From: Chitinophaga dinghuensis | Lineage (GTDB): Bacteria > Bacteroidota > Bacteroidia > Chitinophagales > Chitinophagaceae | Direction: 5' to 3' | Length of the DNA: 64,000 bases | Assembly: GCF_003259435.1 (NCBI RefSeq) | Contig: NZ_QLMA01000007.1 | Coordinates: 62,001-126,000, forward strand | In this document: piece after piece, positions 8,196-16,889 of the stretch | How positions within the stretch are numbered: the stretch's first letter is position 1 | Layout of the letters: each line of letters opens with the position of its first letter | Position numbers and translations under genes: made by a program | Notes under the pieces: generated by a model | The model's input: the letters and a program-made list of their open reading frames with translations, nothing else | What the model was told of the DNA's origin: nothing | Databases searched by the model: none

Positions 8196-8765
8196 ATGGA
8201 ACTTGGTCAGTTTCTTCATCAGAGTATTAGTTGCAGCAAGGATGTGAACATGAGAATTGACAGCTTGTTTGTCAGGAAAGAGTTCAATAAAGGGCATCAG
8301 CTCTTGCCGGTGGATAACCAGTCGAGGTTACTGTTTTTTATTGAAAGCGGACTAGGCAGGAGTTATTATTTTAAAGATCAGAAAGATATTACACATCTGT
8401 TTTTGGGAGAAAATAAATTCTATTTTCCGATTCATAACATCTTCAATAGTACGGCTTCTCCATATGCATTTGAACTATTGGAGAAAAGTGTGGTGCGCAT
8501 TGCGGATTATATGGAAGTGGAACAGCATATAGATCAAAGCCCTTCCTTACAGAAGTTCTCCAGGATGTTGCTGGCAGAGTTACTGAAAGAGTCGTCCGAC
8601 AGACTGCATTCCATCCAGTTCCAATCTGCAAGGGAAAGATATGAATCCTTGTTGATCTCCCATCCGGATATTCTGTTGAAAGTCTCCCTGGGGCATATTG
8701 CCTCCTACCTCGGCATTACCCAGCAAACGCTAAGCGTGATAAGGTCTACGGTGAAGTCGAGATAG
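8196..8765 (+). CDS. Crp/Fnr-family transcriptional regulator
   Basis: A 189-residue regulator with an N-terminal cyclic-nucleotide-binding-like beta barrel (about 25-120, with FIESGLGRSYYF) and a C-terminal winged helix-turn-helix containing LGHIASYLGITQQTLSVIR. This is the Bacteroidota type of Crp-like factor that lacks both the Fnr iron-sulfur cysteines and an obvious canonical cAMP pocket, so the effector is unknown. It lies 84 bases upstream of a gene for an NAD(P)-binding epimerase-like protein on the same strand, a frequent pairing in which the regulator probably controls its neighbour. Start ATG 8196 gives the usual short N terminus. Confidence 0.88.
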   Translation: MELGQFLHQSISCSKDVNMRIDSLFVRKEFNKGHQLLPVDNQSRLLFFIESGLGRSYYFKDQKDITHLFLGENKFYFPIHNIFNSTASPYAFELLEKSVVRIADYMEVEQHIDQSPSLQKFSRMLLAELLKESSDRLHSIQFQSARERYESLLISHPDILLKVSLGHIASYLGITQQTLSVIRSTVKSR

Positions 8766-8849
8766 CGATTAGCAACAGCATATTTTTTAAGATACCTTCA
8801 AAAATTACTGTCCACTGTTTTCTTTCTTTGTACCATTATACTTTCTGTT

Positions 8850-9782
8850 ATGCAAACAATATTAGGAGCAAATGGTCAGATTGCCATCGCTTTGGCACAG
8901 GAACTAATACAACATTATACGGATGATATACGGCTGGTGAGTCGGCATCCTGTAAAAATCAATAGCACCGATACGCTGTTTCCCGCAGATTTGATGGACC
9001 CTGTGCTGACAGCGAAAGCCGTAGCCGGTAGTGATATCGTATACTTCACGGTAGGATTACCAATGGACACGCCACTCTGGGTGGCGCAGTTTCCCATTAT
9101 CATGCGTAATGTAATCGATGCTTGCAAACAACATCAGGCAAAGCTGGTATTCTTCGATAACACCTATATGTATCCTCAGAACGATGATGTTTTAACAGAA
9201 GATACACCTTTTGCCCCGGTGGGAACAAAAGGGCGAATACGGGGCCAGATGGCCAATATGCTGCTGGAGGAAATCGCGTCTCACCAAATTAATGCAGTCA
9301 TATGCAGGGCTCCTGAATTTTATGGGCCTGGCAAAACGCAAAGTATTACCAATTCGCTCATTTTTGATAAGATCAGGCAACATAAAACGGCTCGGGTACT
9401 TTGGAGAGATGATACGATCCGAACCCTCATCTGGACGCCTGATGCGAGTCGTGCTACAGCATTAATCGGCAATACGCCGGATGCTTATGATCAGACCTGG
9501 CATCTACCTTGTGATGATCAGCAGATAACTTATAAATCTTTCATTGCCACAGCGGCGGAGATTTATCAAAGGGAACTTCCTTATAAAGTAATACCAGGTT
9601 GGGTGTTAAAAACAGGCGCCCTCTTTAACCGGCAGTTGAAAGAAATCAAGGAGCTATTACCAAGGTATGCGCACAATAATATATTTGACTCCTCCCGGTT
9701 TAAACAACGATTTCCGGCATTTCATATAACCTCTTATGAAGAGGGAATAAGACTGATTAAAGCAGAACAGGAGCGGAATTAA
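8850..9782 (+). CDS. NAD(P)-dependent epimerase/dehydratase-family protein (atypical SDR)
   Basis: A 310-residue Rossmann-fold protein. The dinucleotide-binding loop is at the very N terminus (ILGANGQIAIALAQEL, a GxxGxxA variant), followed by the NmrA/extended-SDR features GSDIVYFTVG and FFDNTYMYP. The usual YxxxK catalytic pair is not obvious; the corresponding region reads PVGTKGRIRG, so it may be an atypical member that binds NAD(P) but uses other chemistry. Homologues are annotated as NAD-dependent epimerase/dehydratase or NAD(P)H-binding proteins. The gene follows a Crp-like regulator and converges on the DUF2147 gene, with an imperfect hairpin over its stop codon. Substrate unknown. Confidence 0.85.
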   Translation: MQTILGANGQIAIALAQELIQHYTDDIRLVSRHPVKINSTDTLFPADLMDPVLTAKAVAGSDIVYFTVGLPMDTPLWVAQFPIIMRNVIDACKQHQAKLVFFDNTYMYPQNDDVLTEDTPFAPVGTKGRIRGQMANMLLEEIASHQINAVICRAPEFYGPGKTQSITNSLIFDKIRQHKTARVLWRDDTIRTLIWTPDASRATALIGNTPDAYDQTWHLPCDDQQITYKSFIATAAEIYQRELPYKVIPGWVLKTGALFNRQLKEIKELLPRYAHNNIFDSSRFKQRFPAFHITSYEEGIRLIKAEQERN

Positions 9783-9800
9783 TCCACTCCTGTCATTATT

Positions 9801-10238
9801 TTATGGCCTTGTAAAAATGACTGTCTTCCCAAATAAAGGAGTGCCTACATATCCTCTGATTTCCAGCTGACAGTCTTTCAGGGTCATTACGCTGTTGTAA
9901 GTCTTTCCACTTTTGGGATCGTATATTTCCCCATCGGTCCACTTTCCATTTTCGAATCTGAAGCCGGTTAGTATCACCATATTCAATACAGGACGATCTC
10001 TTAGCTTGCTATCCTTGTTTTTACTGTCTTTACGCGGGGTTTTCCCATCTGCCTCAAATGGAGATTTAATCCATATCAGCTTTCCATAATATTTCCCGGA
10101 GGCTTCGTAAATCTCTACTTTCCCATCTTTTTCCGGGTTAAACCATACGCCTTTAATTGCATCGGCCGTTTGCGCGAAACCCGTCATGCTGGCTAAAATG
10201 AATCCTACTACTAATGCTAATTGCTTCATAAATTTCAA
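9801..10238 (-). CDS. DUF2147-domain secreted protein
   Basis: A 145-residue exported protein with a clear signal peptide (MKFMKQLALVVGFILASMTGFAQ cut after residue about 22 or 23) and a single DUF2147 domain. Recognisable features are IKGVWFNPEKDGKVEIYE, the central LIWIKSPF, and the end IYDPKSGKTYNSVMTLKD followed by LEIRGYVGTPLFGKT. The family is a small beta-rich periplasmic domain of unknown function, common in Bacteroidota and Proteobacteria. The gene stands alone, 18 bases from the end of the convergent epimerase gene. Length is normal for the family. Confidence 0.9.
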   Translation of the reverse strand: MKFMKQLALVVGFILASMTGFAQTADAIKGVWFNPEKDGKVEIYEASGKYYGKLIWIKSPFEADGKTPRKDSKNKDSKLRDRPVLNMVILTGFRFENGKWTDGEIYDPKSGKTYNSVMTLKDCQLEIRGYVGTPLFGKTVIFTRP

Positions 10239-10409
10239 CTTTGCTGTAAAGGAAATGCATTCAGCAGGTATATTTTTGAAGATAGATTAAAAAAACAGTG
10301 GGAGAGATTTGTTAGGAATGGGAGATGAATGCGTTATCATGAAATGTATTATATTTAAATACAGCAGCTACTTCAATCAAATAATTTTCACTATATAAAC
10401 TGCGTGCGT

Positions 10410-11696
10410 ATGAATGAGGACTTTCTCCGTTTACCCGTTGGTCCTGTAGCTTTAAAGATGGGCGTTTCCGTTGGTATAGGCATGTTGATTGGTCTGGAGC
10501 GGGAATGGTCTAATAAAGATATCGGCATTCGTACTTTTGCGGTCATTGCATTAATGGGGATGCTGGCCTCCGTGCTGGGGCCCAATTTCGTCATAGCTGC
10601 GCTGGTGGGCGTATTGGTGTTGATTGTAATTACTAACACGCGGAGTATGCTAGTAAACCGCACACTGGAGATCACTACTTCCACGGTATTGATCCTGAAT
10701 TATATACTGGGCGTGTTGGTAGGATTGGGGCATATCTTTACGCCGGTGGCAGGCGCTATTATCACTACCATGTTACTGGCGTGGAAAACAGAGTTGAACA
10801 AATTTGCAGGCGGACTTAAACCTTCAGAGATTCGAAGCGCTATTCTGTTGGGACTGATAGGCTTCGTCATTTACCCGCTGCTTCCCAATAAATATATTGA
10901 TCCCTGGGAATTACTGAACCTCAGCGATGCCTGGATTTCAGTGATTGCTATTGCCGGTATCGGATTTGTGAACTATGTGTTGCTGCGAGCATTCAGTACG
11001 CAGGGGCTCTATTTGGGCGCCGTTTTCGGAGGATTGGTGAACAGTAGCGCTACGGTGGCGGAGTTAAGCGATCGTGCGCAGAGCTCGGGGATGAAATCCA
11101 GTATTTCTATCTTATGTCTGCTGACCACTATTGCTATGTTTGTCAGAAACCTGGTGCTGGCCACTTTCTTTTCTCCTGATACCCTTGCCGCCACTTTATT
11201 ACCCTTGCTGGCTATGTCTGGTGTAGCTGGGTTTTGGATCTGGAAAGATCTGCGTAAAAACCATGTAACACCTGCTGCTGCAATGCCGCCAGCGCTGAAT
11301 CTCAGTTCGCCGGTCTCGGTGCCTAAAGTAGCCCGTTTTGCCTTACTTTTTATACTTATACAGGTAGGAGGTACTTTGCTGACGCGACTCCTAGGAAGCT
11401 ATGGTATATTGGCTACAGGCGTTTTCGGGGGCTTGGTGAGCAGTGCCAGTACCACCGCAGCAGCGGCCACTATGGCGATGCATGGTAAAATAACCCCTTC
11501 GCTGGCTGGTAGTGCTATTGTGCTCACTTCCCTATCCAGTGCGGCTATTAACCTACCCATCGTATGGAGAACCATTCATGATAAAACAATGGTCAAAAGA
11601 CTCACCATAGAAATGGTCAGTATCTTGCTGGTGGGCGTCCTCGCCGTAGTGGCCGACCGTATATTTATGATTTCAGAGTTATTTGTAAACAAGTAA
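10410..11696 (+). CDS. MgtC/SapB and DUF4010 integral membrane protein
   Basis: A 428-residue polytopic membrane protein. The N-terminal third is MgtC/SapB-like, with the signature GIGMLIGLEREWSNKDIGIRT, and the rest is a DUF4010 domain with several helices and glycine/serine-rich loops such as GGLVNSSATVAEL and GGLVSSASTTAAAATM, which occur twice and suggest an internal duplication. Related proteins are membrane proteins of uncertain function; MgtC relatives affect magnesium homeostasis and ATP synthase, but this longer form has no established role. The reading frame could begin at a GTG at 10404, but ATG 10410 is preferred. A 26-bp palindrome overlaps the stop codon. Confidence 0.88.
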   Translation: MNEDFLRLPVGPVALKMGVSVGIGMLIGLEREWSNKDIGIRTFAVIALMGMLASVLGPNFVIAALVGVLVLIVITNTRSMLVNRTLEITTSTVLILNYILGVLVGLGHIFTPVAGAIITTMLLAWKTELNKFAGGLKPSEIRSAILLGLIGFVIYPLLPNKYIDPWELLNLSDAWISVIAIAGIGFVNYVLLRAFSTQGLYLGAVFGGLVNSSATVAELSDRAQSSGMKSSISILCLLTTIAMFVRNLVLATFFSPDTLAATLLPLLAMSGVAGFWIWKDLRKNHVTPAAAMPPALNLSSPVSVPKVARFALLFILIQVGGTLLTRLLGSYGILATGVFGGLVSSASTTAAAATMAMHGKITPSLAGSAIVLTSLSSAAINLPIVWRTIHDKTMVKRLTIEMVSILLVGVLAVVADRIFMISELFVNK

Positions 11697-11715
11697 TCCC
11701 ATATGGGATTACTTG
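11690..11715. terminator. Palindromic terminator-like hairpin over a stop codon
   Basis: A perfect 26-bp palindrome (arm CAAGTAATCCCAT) contains the stop codon of the MgtC/DUF4010 gene and ends 10 bases before the stop of the convergent cytochrome gene. No long T-run follows, so a symmetrical transcription stop is inferred from position only. Confidence 0.5.
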
Positions 11716-11725
11716 CTGATATTTG

Positions 11726-13234
11726 TTATAGTGATTGCACAGGAGCTGGTGATGGCCACGTCTCATTACATCCGCAATCCCAGTTTTTAGGCTTTTTGCC
11801 TTGCACTATCTTCGTGAGGGAATCGATTTCACGAATACTGTTCGCATTTCGACTGTCAGTCATCTCCATTTTAAGATCTTTCAGATCGAGCCCCTTAATA
11901 AATTCATTGATAGCGGCCTTGGTACTAAGTGCAGGGGAAATTGCCAACTCCAGTTTCTGTTTGGTAATAAATACTTGCTGCGCAAAGAGTAACTGATCTT
12001 TCTGCTCTCCGGTGGCGATGATCCAGGCTTTTTTATTGAGCATCATCGGAATTTTGCCATCCGCAGTATAGAACCCGTATTTATGTTTTTCGCCATCCAG
12101 TAATCCGCCTTCCGCGAACATCCGAATGTCAGGTATGATGATGAATACATGTAAGTTTTCTTTATAGTCACCGGAAATGGATACACGTAGTTCGCCATCA
12201 ACAATGCCAGAAAGGTTTTTAAGGAGAATATCCACATTGTACCAGTCGAAAGAATCGATATTAAAGGAATAGTAAACGCTCTTATTGGTATTTGGAACGA
12301 CAGTGTTTAGTGTTACAGGTACCATGGGAGCGGAATAGGTCCGATGCGCTGCTACAAATTCTCCATTTGATGCGATAAGTTCCTTTTCTTTGACCTTTAA
12401 AGCCGCGAATTCTTTAAAGTATTGCTTGCAACTATCTTTAGCCAGGCGTAACTTATTATGTGTTTCCGGGTCTTTTTCCTTGCCGTAGTTATCAATATAT
12501 GCAATGATATCTTCTATATCGGCGTCACTTAAGTTGGGAAATAGCGTCATGGCCGTCTTATTGTATTCATTGAATAAGCAATTAGCTTCCCGATCGCCGC
12601 TTGCCAGTAATGCTGCATTGTTCCTTATGAAGTCAAACAACCATTTATGGTCGCGGACGGCTGTTACATACATTAATGCAGGACCTGTTACTCTCTTTTC
12701 AAGTGCATGACAGGGAGCGCAATTTTGTTGCATTATGTTCCGGGCGTTGGCGAAACGCTGTGTAACCTGTTCCATCGGCAAAGGTTGTGGATTGACCCAG
12801 TTGAGATTACCATTTTTATCCTTTTCTCCCTTATATAATTTCATTCCTTCCCGGATATAATCTGTAGGTATCGCTATTTTAATAGGCTGTACGATTTTGG
12901 CTGCCATGTTATCCGCCGGTCGGATATGAATCATGCCTCCACTACTCATAGGCTCTCCATTGCTCACCGTTAATAAGCCCGCACTGATCATATCACTGAT
13001 CGTATAGGCTTCCGTGACCGCCAGCCGCAAGCTGCCGCCGGCGGTTTCAATAGCGTGGGCGGGGATCATTATATGAGCGCCTCGACTAGTATGCAAAACG
13101 GTATCAAGGTTGGTGTTGATCGTGAAATATTCCGTCGGTAGCGTATCTGGGGTGAAAACTGGCGTTCTTTCTATAGTCTGACAGGCAAAACAAGTGAAAA
13201 TACAGAACAAAGCAACTACGTATAGCCGTAACAT
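11726..13234 (-). CDS. Cytochrome c domain lipoprotein
   Basis: A 502-residue exported lipoprotein: the signal ends in FTCFAC, with the lipidated Cys at about residue 18. An N-terminal beta-rich region (about 35-130, with GAHIMIPAHAIETAGGSLRLAV) resembles the ZU5-like domains of surface proteins. A class I cytochrome c segment follows, with the haem motif CAPCH at about residues 171-175 and the distal end AMTLFPNLSDADIEDIIAYID, which supplies the axial Met. The C-terminal 250 residues are beta-rich and unrecognised, ending with a small Cys cluster (WDCGCNE). It is probably a periplasm- or surface-facing electron-transfer or redox-sensing protein. No oxidase or respiratory partner is encoded nearby. 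The domain mix is unusual. Confidence 0.82.
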   Translation of the reverse strand: MLRLYVVALFCIFTCFACQTIERTPVFTPDTLPTEYFTINTNLDTVLHTSRGAHIMIPAHAIETAGGSLRLAVTEAYTISDMISAGLLTVSNGEPMSSGGMIHIRPADNMAAKIVQPIKIAIPTDYIREGMKLYKGEKDKNGNLNWVNPQPLPMEQVTQRFANARNIMQQNCAPCHALEKRVTGPALMYVTAVRDHKWLFDFIRNNAALLASGDREANCLFNEYNKTAMTLFPNLSDADIEDIIAYIDNYGKEKDPETHNKLRLAKDSCKQYFKEFAALKVKEKELIASNGEFVAAHRTYSAPMVPVTLNTVVPNTNKSVYYSFNIDSFDWYNVDILLKNLSGIVDGELRVSISGDYKENLHVFIIIPDIRMFAEGGLLDGEKHKYGFYTADGKIPMMLNKKAWIIATGEQKDQLLFAQQVFITKQKLELAISPALSTKAAINEFIKGLDLKDLKMEMTDSRNANSIREIDSLTKIVQGKKPKNWDCGCNETWPSPAPVQSL

Positions 13235-13434
13235 AGGGATAGATTTGATAATGAAGTAAAATTACGGCAGGGAGCGTTATAAGAGATGAATATTTTGTAC
13301 TTAGTAAAATGACTGATAACGGTAACGGGTAAACTAAAAAGGGAACCGAAATTCCCTTTAGTAATGCTGGTACAAGTTCCTCAAAAATGAATAACTGACT
13401 TATCGATTCCATTTTCAACTAGAAAGCCATATGT

Positions 13435-13478
13435 TTTTATAATAATAAAAGACTTTTGTGTCCTTTATTATTATAAAA
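13435..13478. repeat. AT-rich inverted repeat downstream of the Rrf2 gene
   Basis: A 15-bp perfect inverted repeat (arms TTTTATAATAATAAA and TTTATTATTATAAAA), extended inward by GAC/GTC, lies 3 bases after the Rrf2 stop codon. It probably folds at the 3' end of that transcript as a terminator or stabilising hairpin, though a clean T-run after the stem is lacking. The rest of 13235-13481 holds no supported gene. Confidence 0.55.
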
Positions 13479-13481
13479 AAA

Positions 13482-13919
13482 CTACTTGTTGAGGGAGAAC
13501 TTTCCTTTGATCAATCCCAGATTGAATTTTCCGATAGGGGTGTGGTTCAGCATGGAGGTAATCTGGTTCCTCACCTTTTTGAAATCTTCATGGAGGGGAC
13601 ATGGATTGCTTTCGGAGCAGTCGGTGAGGCCTAATCCGCATCCGGTAAAGATGGCATCGCCATCTACTGCGGTTACGATATCAGCAAGTGGACGATTGAG
13701 GGAGGCCGCATCAAAATAAAAGCCGCCACTAGGACCTTTTACAGATTGGATCAACCCTTCTTTGCGGAGTCGTTGCAGAATTTTTGCCAGGAATGGTTCA
13801 GGAGAATTGATTTGCTCGGCAATTTCTTTTATGCCCACCTTGTACCCTTCATGTGAACGCTGCGCGACATAAAACACCGCGCGCAATGCATATTCACAAG
13901 TTTTTGAAAAGATGGCCAT
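13482..13919 (-). CDS. Rrf2-family transcriptional regulator, probably iron-sulfur binding
   Basis: A 145-residue regulator. The N-terminal winged helix (residues about 1-80) has the family start MAIFSKTCEYALRAVFYVAQ and the wing KGPSGGFYF. Three cysteines, C94, C101 and C107 (in TGCGLGLTDCSESNPCPLH), match the C-x5/6-C-x5-C cluster-binding pattern of IscR/NsrR/RsrR-like members, so it likely senses redox, nitric oxide or iron-sulfur status. It is divergent from the RND efflux operon, with about 350 bases between, making that operon or its own promoter a possible target. A TATATTTG -7 element lies at 13948-13955 on the minus strand. NsrR or IscR orthology cannot be settled from sequence alone. 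Confidence 0.9.
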   Translation of the reverse strand: MAIFSKTCEYALRAVFYVAQRSHEGYKVGIKEIAEQINSPEPFLAKILQRLRKEGLIQSVKGPSGGFYFDAASLNRPLADIVTAVDGDAIFTGCGLGLTDCSESNPCPLHEDFKKVRNQITSMLNHTPIGKFNLGLIKGKFSLNK

Positions 13920-13947
13920 ATGATTACCTGAAAGTTTATTTACGACA

Positions 13948-13955
13948 CAAATATA
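13948..13955 (-). promoter_or_regulatory. -7 promoter element of the Rrf2 regulator gene
   Basis: TATATTTG on the minus strand fits TAnnTTTG exactly, 29 bases upstream of the start codon, a normal distance. The -33 region is T-rich without a clear TTTG. Confidence 0.45.
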
Positions 13956-14127
13956 TAGGCCGGGAGATAAAAGATAAAAATATCGTTTATTAATACTGGT
14001 AATTGCTGATATTGAATTGTATAAATACAGTATATGAAAATTATGTATTTAAAATCATTATTGGGATACGATAGATTTTATTAATTGCATAATTTCCTGA
14101 TTTATCATAAATTAGACTATTCAATCG

Positions 14128-14150
14128 TCCGGCTACTACCGGATTTTTTT
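14128..14150 (+). terminator. Orphan terminator-like hairpin upstream of the efflux operon
   Basis: TCCGG, a 6-base loop, CCGGA and then seven T's: a small but classic rho-independent layout. It is 119 bases before the TolC start, with no gene ending before it on this strand. It may attenuate the efflux operon's leader or end an unannotated short transcript. The rest of 13920-14268 shows only A/T-rich sequence. Confidence 0.4.
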
Positions 14151-14268
14151 CCTGTCGGATGTTGCAGCATTCCGTTTTTTCCAGAAATAATCTTGCCAGC
14201 TTTAAACATAATGCTTAGTCCATTGTCTAACTATAAGTCTATAGATGATATACTGCATGATTCATTTA

Positions 14269-15630
14269 ATGAAGGCACAACAGAAAGGAATAATTGGTAA
14301 GCCCTATTTATTTGGCGCCTGTTTTCTGATTATCTGCATTTTAGGATCCCGAACTACGTATAGCCAGGGGCGTGATACCGTATCCTCGCTGTCACTGAAG
14401 CAGTGCATTGACTATGCATTACAGCATCAGCCTGCCCTGCAGCAAACCATCATCCGAACAAATATTGCCAAAGCTACGAATGCTATTAACTTGTCGGGAT
14501 GGTACCCTCAGGTGGGTGTTACGGCCAATTTGAATCACTATCTGCAACAGCCTACTACTTTATCTAGTATTAATGGTGTAGAAACCCCGATTAAAACCAG
14601 CGTTACCAATTCCTCTACGCCTGCTTTAGGCGTCACCCAAAACATATTTAATCCCAGTCTTATTTACGCTACCCGCATTGCGCCTCTCAATACAAAAGCG
14701 GCGCAACAAGCGGTGGATAGCAGCAAAATTGAACTGGTAGCCGATGTGAGCCTGTCGTTCTATACGCTGTTGCTCACACTACAGCAAATAGGTGTGCTGA
14801 AAGAAGATACGGCCAGGCTGGGCGAAAGCTTGCGTACCGCCTATCATCAGTATGTAGGCGGCATCGTGGATGAAACAGATTATGAACAAGCACAGATTAC
14901 TTTAAACACTTCTCTGGGGCAGTTGGTACAAGCCCAGGAAAATGTATGGCCCCAATATGCTGCACTCAAGCAATTAATGGGCTTCCCACAGAATCAGCAA
15001 TTCAATGTGGCGTACGACAGTACCTCCATGCTCAACGATATTGAAATTGATGTGTCGGAAGAACTGCAGTACGATAAACGTATAGAGATGAAACAACTCG
15101 CGACGCAGAAAGACATGCAACATGAACTGACACGGTATTACCAGCGAACGTCCATCTTCCCTACATTATCCGGATTTTTCAATTATAACGCGGCATTCCA
15201 GAATAATGTATTTACTCAACTATATAATGTTGCGTATCCTAACTCAATCGTGGGGCTGACTTTAAGTCTCCCTGTATTCACTGGATTTGCCCGCGTCCAG
15301 AATGCCCGCCGCTCGAGGTTTGTAGAACAAATACTGGACTGGAGCGAAACGAATCTCAAATCTACTATCTACTCCCAATACGCTACCGCATTGGCAAGTT
15401 ACAGAGGTAATTTCTACAACATGCGCCAGATGAAAGATAACGTGACATTAGCCCGGCGTGTATACTTTGTAGTGGACCTACAATATAAACAAGGTATCGT
15501 GCCTTATCTGAATGTCATTACAGCGGAAACCAACCTGCGGACCGCCGAGCTGACATATCTCAATGCCCTGTTCCAGACCCTTTCCAGCAAAATTGACTGG
15601 CAGAAGGCCATGGGGGATATCAAGTATTAA
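14269..15630 (+). CDS. TolC-family outer-membrane efflux channel
   Basis: A 453-residue outer-membrane protein of the TolC/OEP family. It has a signal peptide ending near RTTYSQG and two OEP repeats with the opening SLKQCIDYALQHQPALQQ and a long alpha-helical barrel region. The second repeat carries QYKQGIVPYLNVITAETNLRTAELTYLNAL, the usual TolC C-terminal motif. It would form the outer-membrane duct of the tripartite pump encoded downstream; the adaptor gene starts 28 bases later. The frame extends to 14245, but ATG 14269 gives a basic, better signal peptide. Conserved positions look intact and length is normal. Confidence 0.9.
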   Translation: MKAQQKGIIGKPYLFGACFLIICILGSRTTYSQGRDTVSSLSLKQCIDYALQHQPALQQTIIRTNIAKATNAINLSGWYPQVGVTANLNHYLQQPTTLSSINGVETPIKTSVTNSSTPALGVTQNIFNPSLIYATRIAPLNTKAAQQAVDSSKIELVADVSLSFYTLLLTLQQIGVLKEDTARLGESLRTAYHQYVGGIVDETDYEQAQITLNTSLGQLVQAQENVWPQYAALKQLMGFPQNQQFNVAYDSTSMLNDIEIDVSEELQYDKRIEMKQLATQKDMQHELTRYYQRTSIFPTLSGFFNYNAAFQNNVFTQLYNVAYPNSIVGLTLSLPVFTGFARVQNARRSRFVEQILDWSETNLKSTIYSQYATALASYRGNFYNMRQMKDNVTLARRVYFVVDLQYKQGIVPYLNVITAETNLRTAELTYLNALFQTLSSKIDWQKAMGDIKY

Positions 15631-15658
15631 TATCATCTGTTAAAGTAAAATCCACTCT

Positions 15659-16861
15659 ATGAATAGAGTATCACGATATGGCATTATTATTCTGAGCGCA
15701 TCCGGTTTTGTTGCCTGTCAGCAGAAACCGCCTGCGTCCAATCCCCCTACGCCGGTCAACCTATACACTGTGCAAAGTCAGGTAGTCCGGTATTACGATA
15801 AATATCCTTCTACCGTACAAGCCCTGAACCAGGTGAATATTATTCCTTCTGCTATCCAGGGTTATGTGACGGCTATTGCCGCTCCTGATGGCAGCGATGT
15901 ACACAAAGGACAATTACTATACGAAATAGATAAACGAATTTACAAGGCAGCATACGACCAGGCAGTGGCAAACCTTAAAGTCGCCCAGGCAAACCAGGTA
16001 CAACAACAACAGGATGCCGACAGGTACATTTATCTAAATAAGAATAATGCCGTGGCCAAACAGTTGTATGACCACGCCATCATTGCCCTGGAAACAGCCA
16101 AAAGCCAAACCAAAGCAGCAGAAGAAACCGTTAAATCGGCCCAGACAAACCTGAACTTTGCCAGTATATACGCTCCCTTTGATGGTACCATCGGTATTAG
16201 CCAGGTGCGATTGGGAACTGTGGTAGTGGGCGGCACAACGATATTAAATACCATCTCCACCAACGACCCCATGGCGGTGGATTTCCTGGTAAATGAAAAA
16301 CAGGTGCTGGATTTTGAACGCTATAAGGCAGATAGTAAAACAATGCCGGATTCGCTATTCACCTTGCTGCTGCCAGATAACTCTATGTATCCCTATCCTG
16401 GAAGGATTTCGGTGATCGACAGAGCCGTAGATTCGCAAACAGGTACTATCATAGTACGACTCGTATTCCCCAATGCAAAACATCTTCTAAAAGTGGGCAT
16501 GAGCTGCGTGGTACGCGTACGCAATACGGAAACAACACCGCAAATGGTGGTGCCGGGAAAAGCTGTGATTGAACAAATGGGAGAGTACTTCCTCTATGTA
16601 GCCAAAGATACGGTGATCGCACATAAAGGGACTAATGGGCCTGCATCTGCACAGGAAGAAGAAAATGCGAATAAGCCCCGCTTACACGCTATCCAGAAGA
16701 AAGTGAAACTGGGACAAACAATAGGCGCCAATGTTATTGTATTATCCGGTGTAGAAGATGGAGAGCGTATAGTCGTAGACGGTATACAGTCTATTCATGA
16801 TGGCTCCGCCATTTCTCTTGCAGGGAAAAAGCCAGGAGCTGATTCTACTAAAACGAAATAA
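15659..16861 (+). CDS. RND efflux periplasmic adaptor (membrane fusion lipoprotein)
   Basis: A 400-residue HlyD/AcrA-type adaptor that would bridge the inner-membrane RND permeases to the TolC channel. It has a lipoprotein signal (FVACQQ, Cys about 20), the lipoyl half-motif region GYVTAIAAPDGSDVHKGQLLYEID, a coiled-coil hairpin (about 105-165), the second lipoyl half FASIYAPFDGTIG, and a beta-barrel domain ending IDRAVDSQTGTIIVR. The membrane-proximal region carries an unusual Glu/Asn-rich loop (GPASAQEEENANK) of about 25 residues. It lies 28 bases after the TolC gene and 28 bases before the first permease. One adaptor appears to serve both permeases. Confidence 0.92.
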   Translation: MNRVSRYGIIILSASGFVACQQKPPASNPPTPVNLYTVQSQVVRYYDKYPSTVQALNQVNIIPSAIQGYVTAIAAPDGSDVHKGQLLYEIDKRIYKAAYDQAVANLKVAQANQVQQQQDADRYIYLNKNNAVAKQLYDHAIIALETAKSQTKAAEETVKSAQTNLNFASIYAPFDGTIGISQVRLGTVVVGGTTILNTISTNDPMAVDFLVNEKQVLDFERYKADSKTMPDSLFTLLLPDNSMYPYPGRISVIDRAVDSQTGTIIVRLVFPNAKHLLKVGMSCVVRVRNTETTPQMVVPGKAVIEQMGEYFLYVAKDTVIAHKGTNGPASAQEEENANKPRLHAIQKKVKLGQTIGANVIVLSGVEDGERIVVDGIQSIHDGSAISLAGKKPGADSTKTK

Positions 16862-16889
16862 ATATTCGGCATAAAGACCCAGGCAGCGC

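Noticed and set aside
13104..13418. A 104-codon minus-strand frame between the cytochrome and Rrf2 genes
   Set aside because: It overlaps the cytochrome gene's start in another frame and has no protein-like conservation.
14085..14300. A 71-codon plus-strand frame before the TolC gene
   Set aside because: It runs through the terminator-like hairpin and into the TolC start in the wrong frame; sequence looks random.
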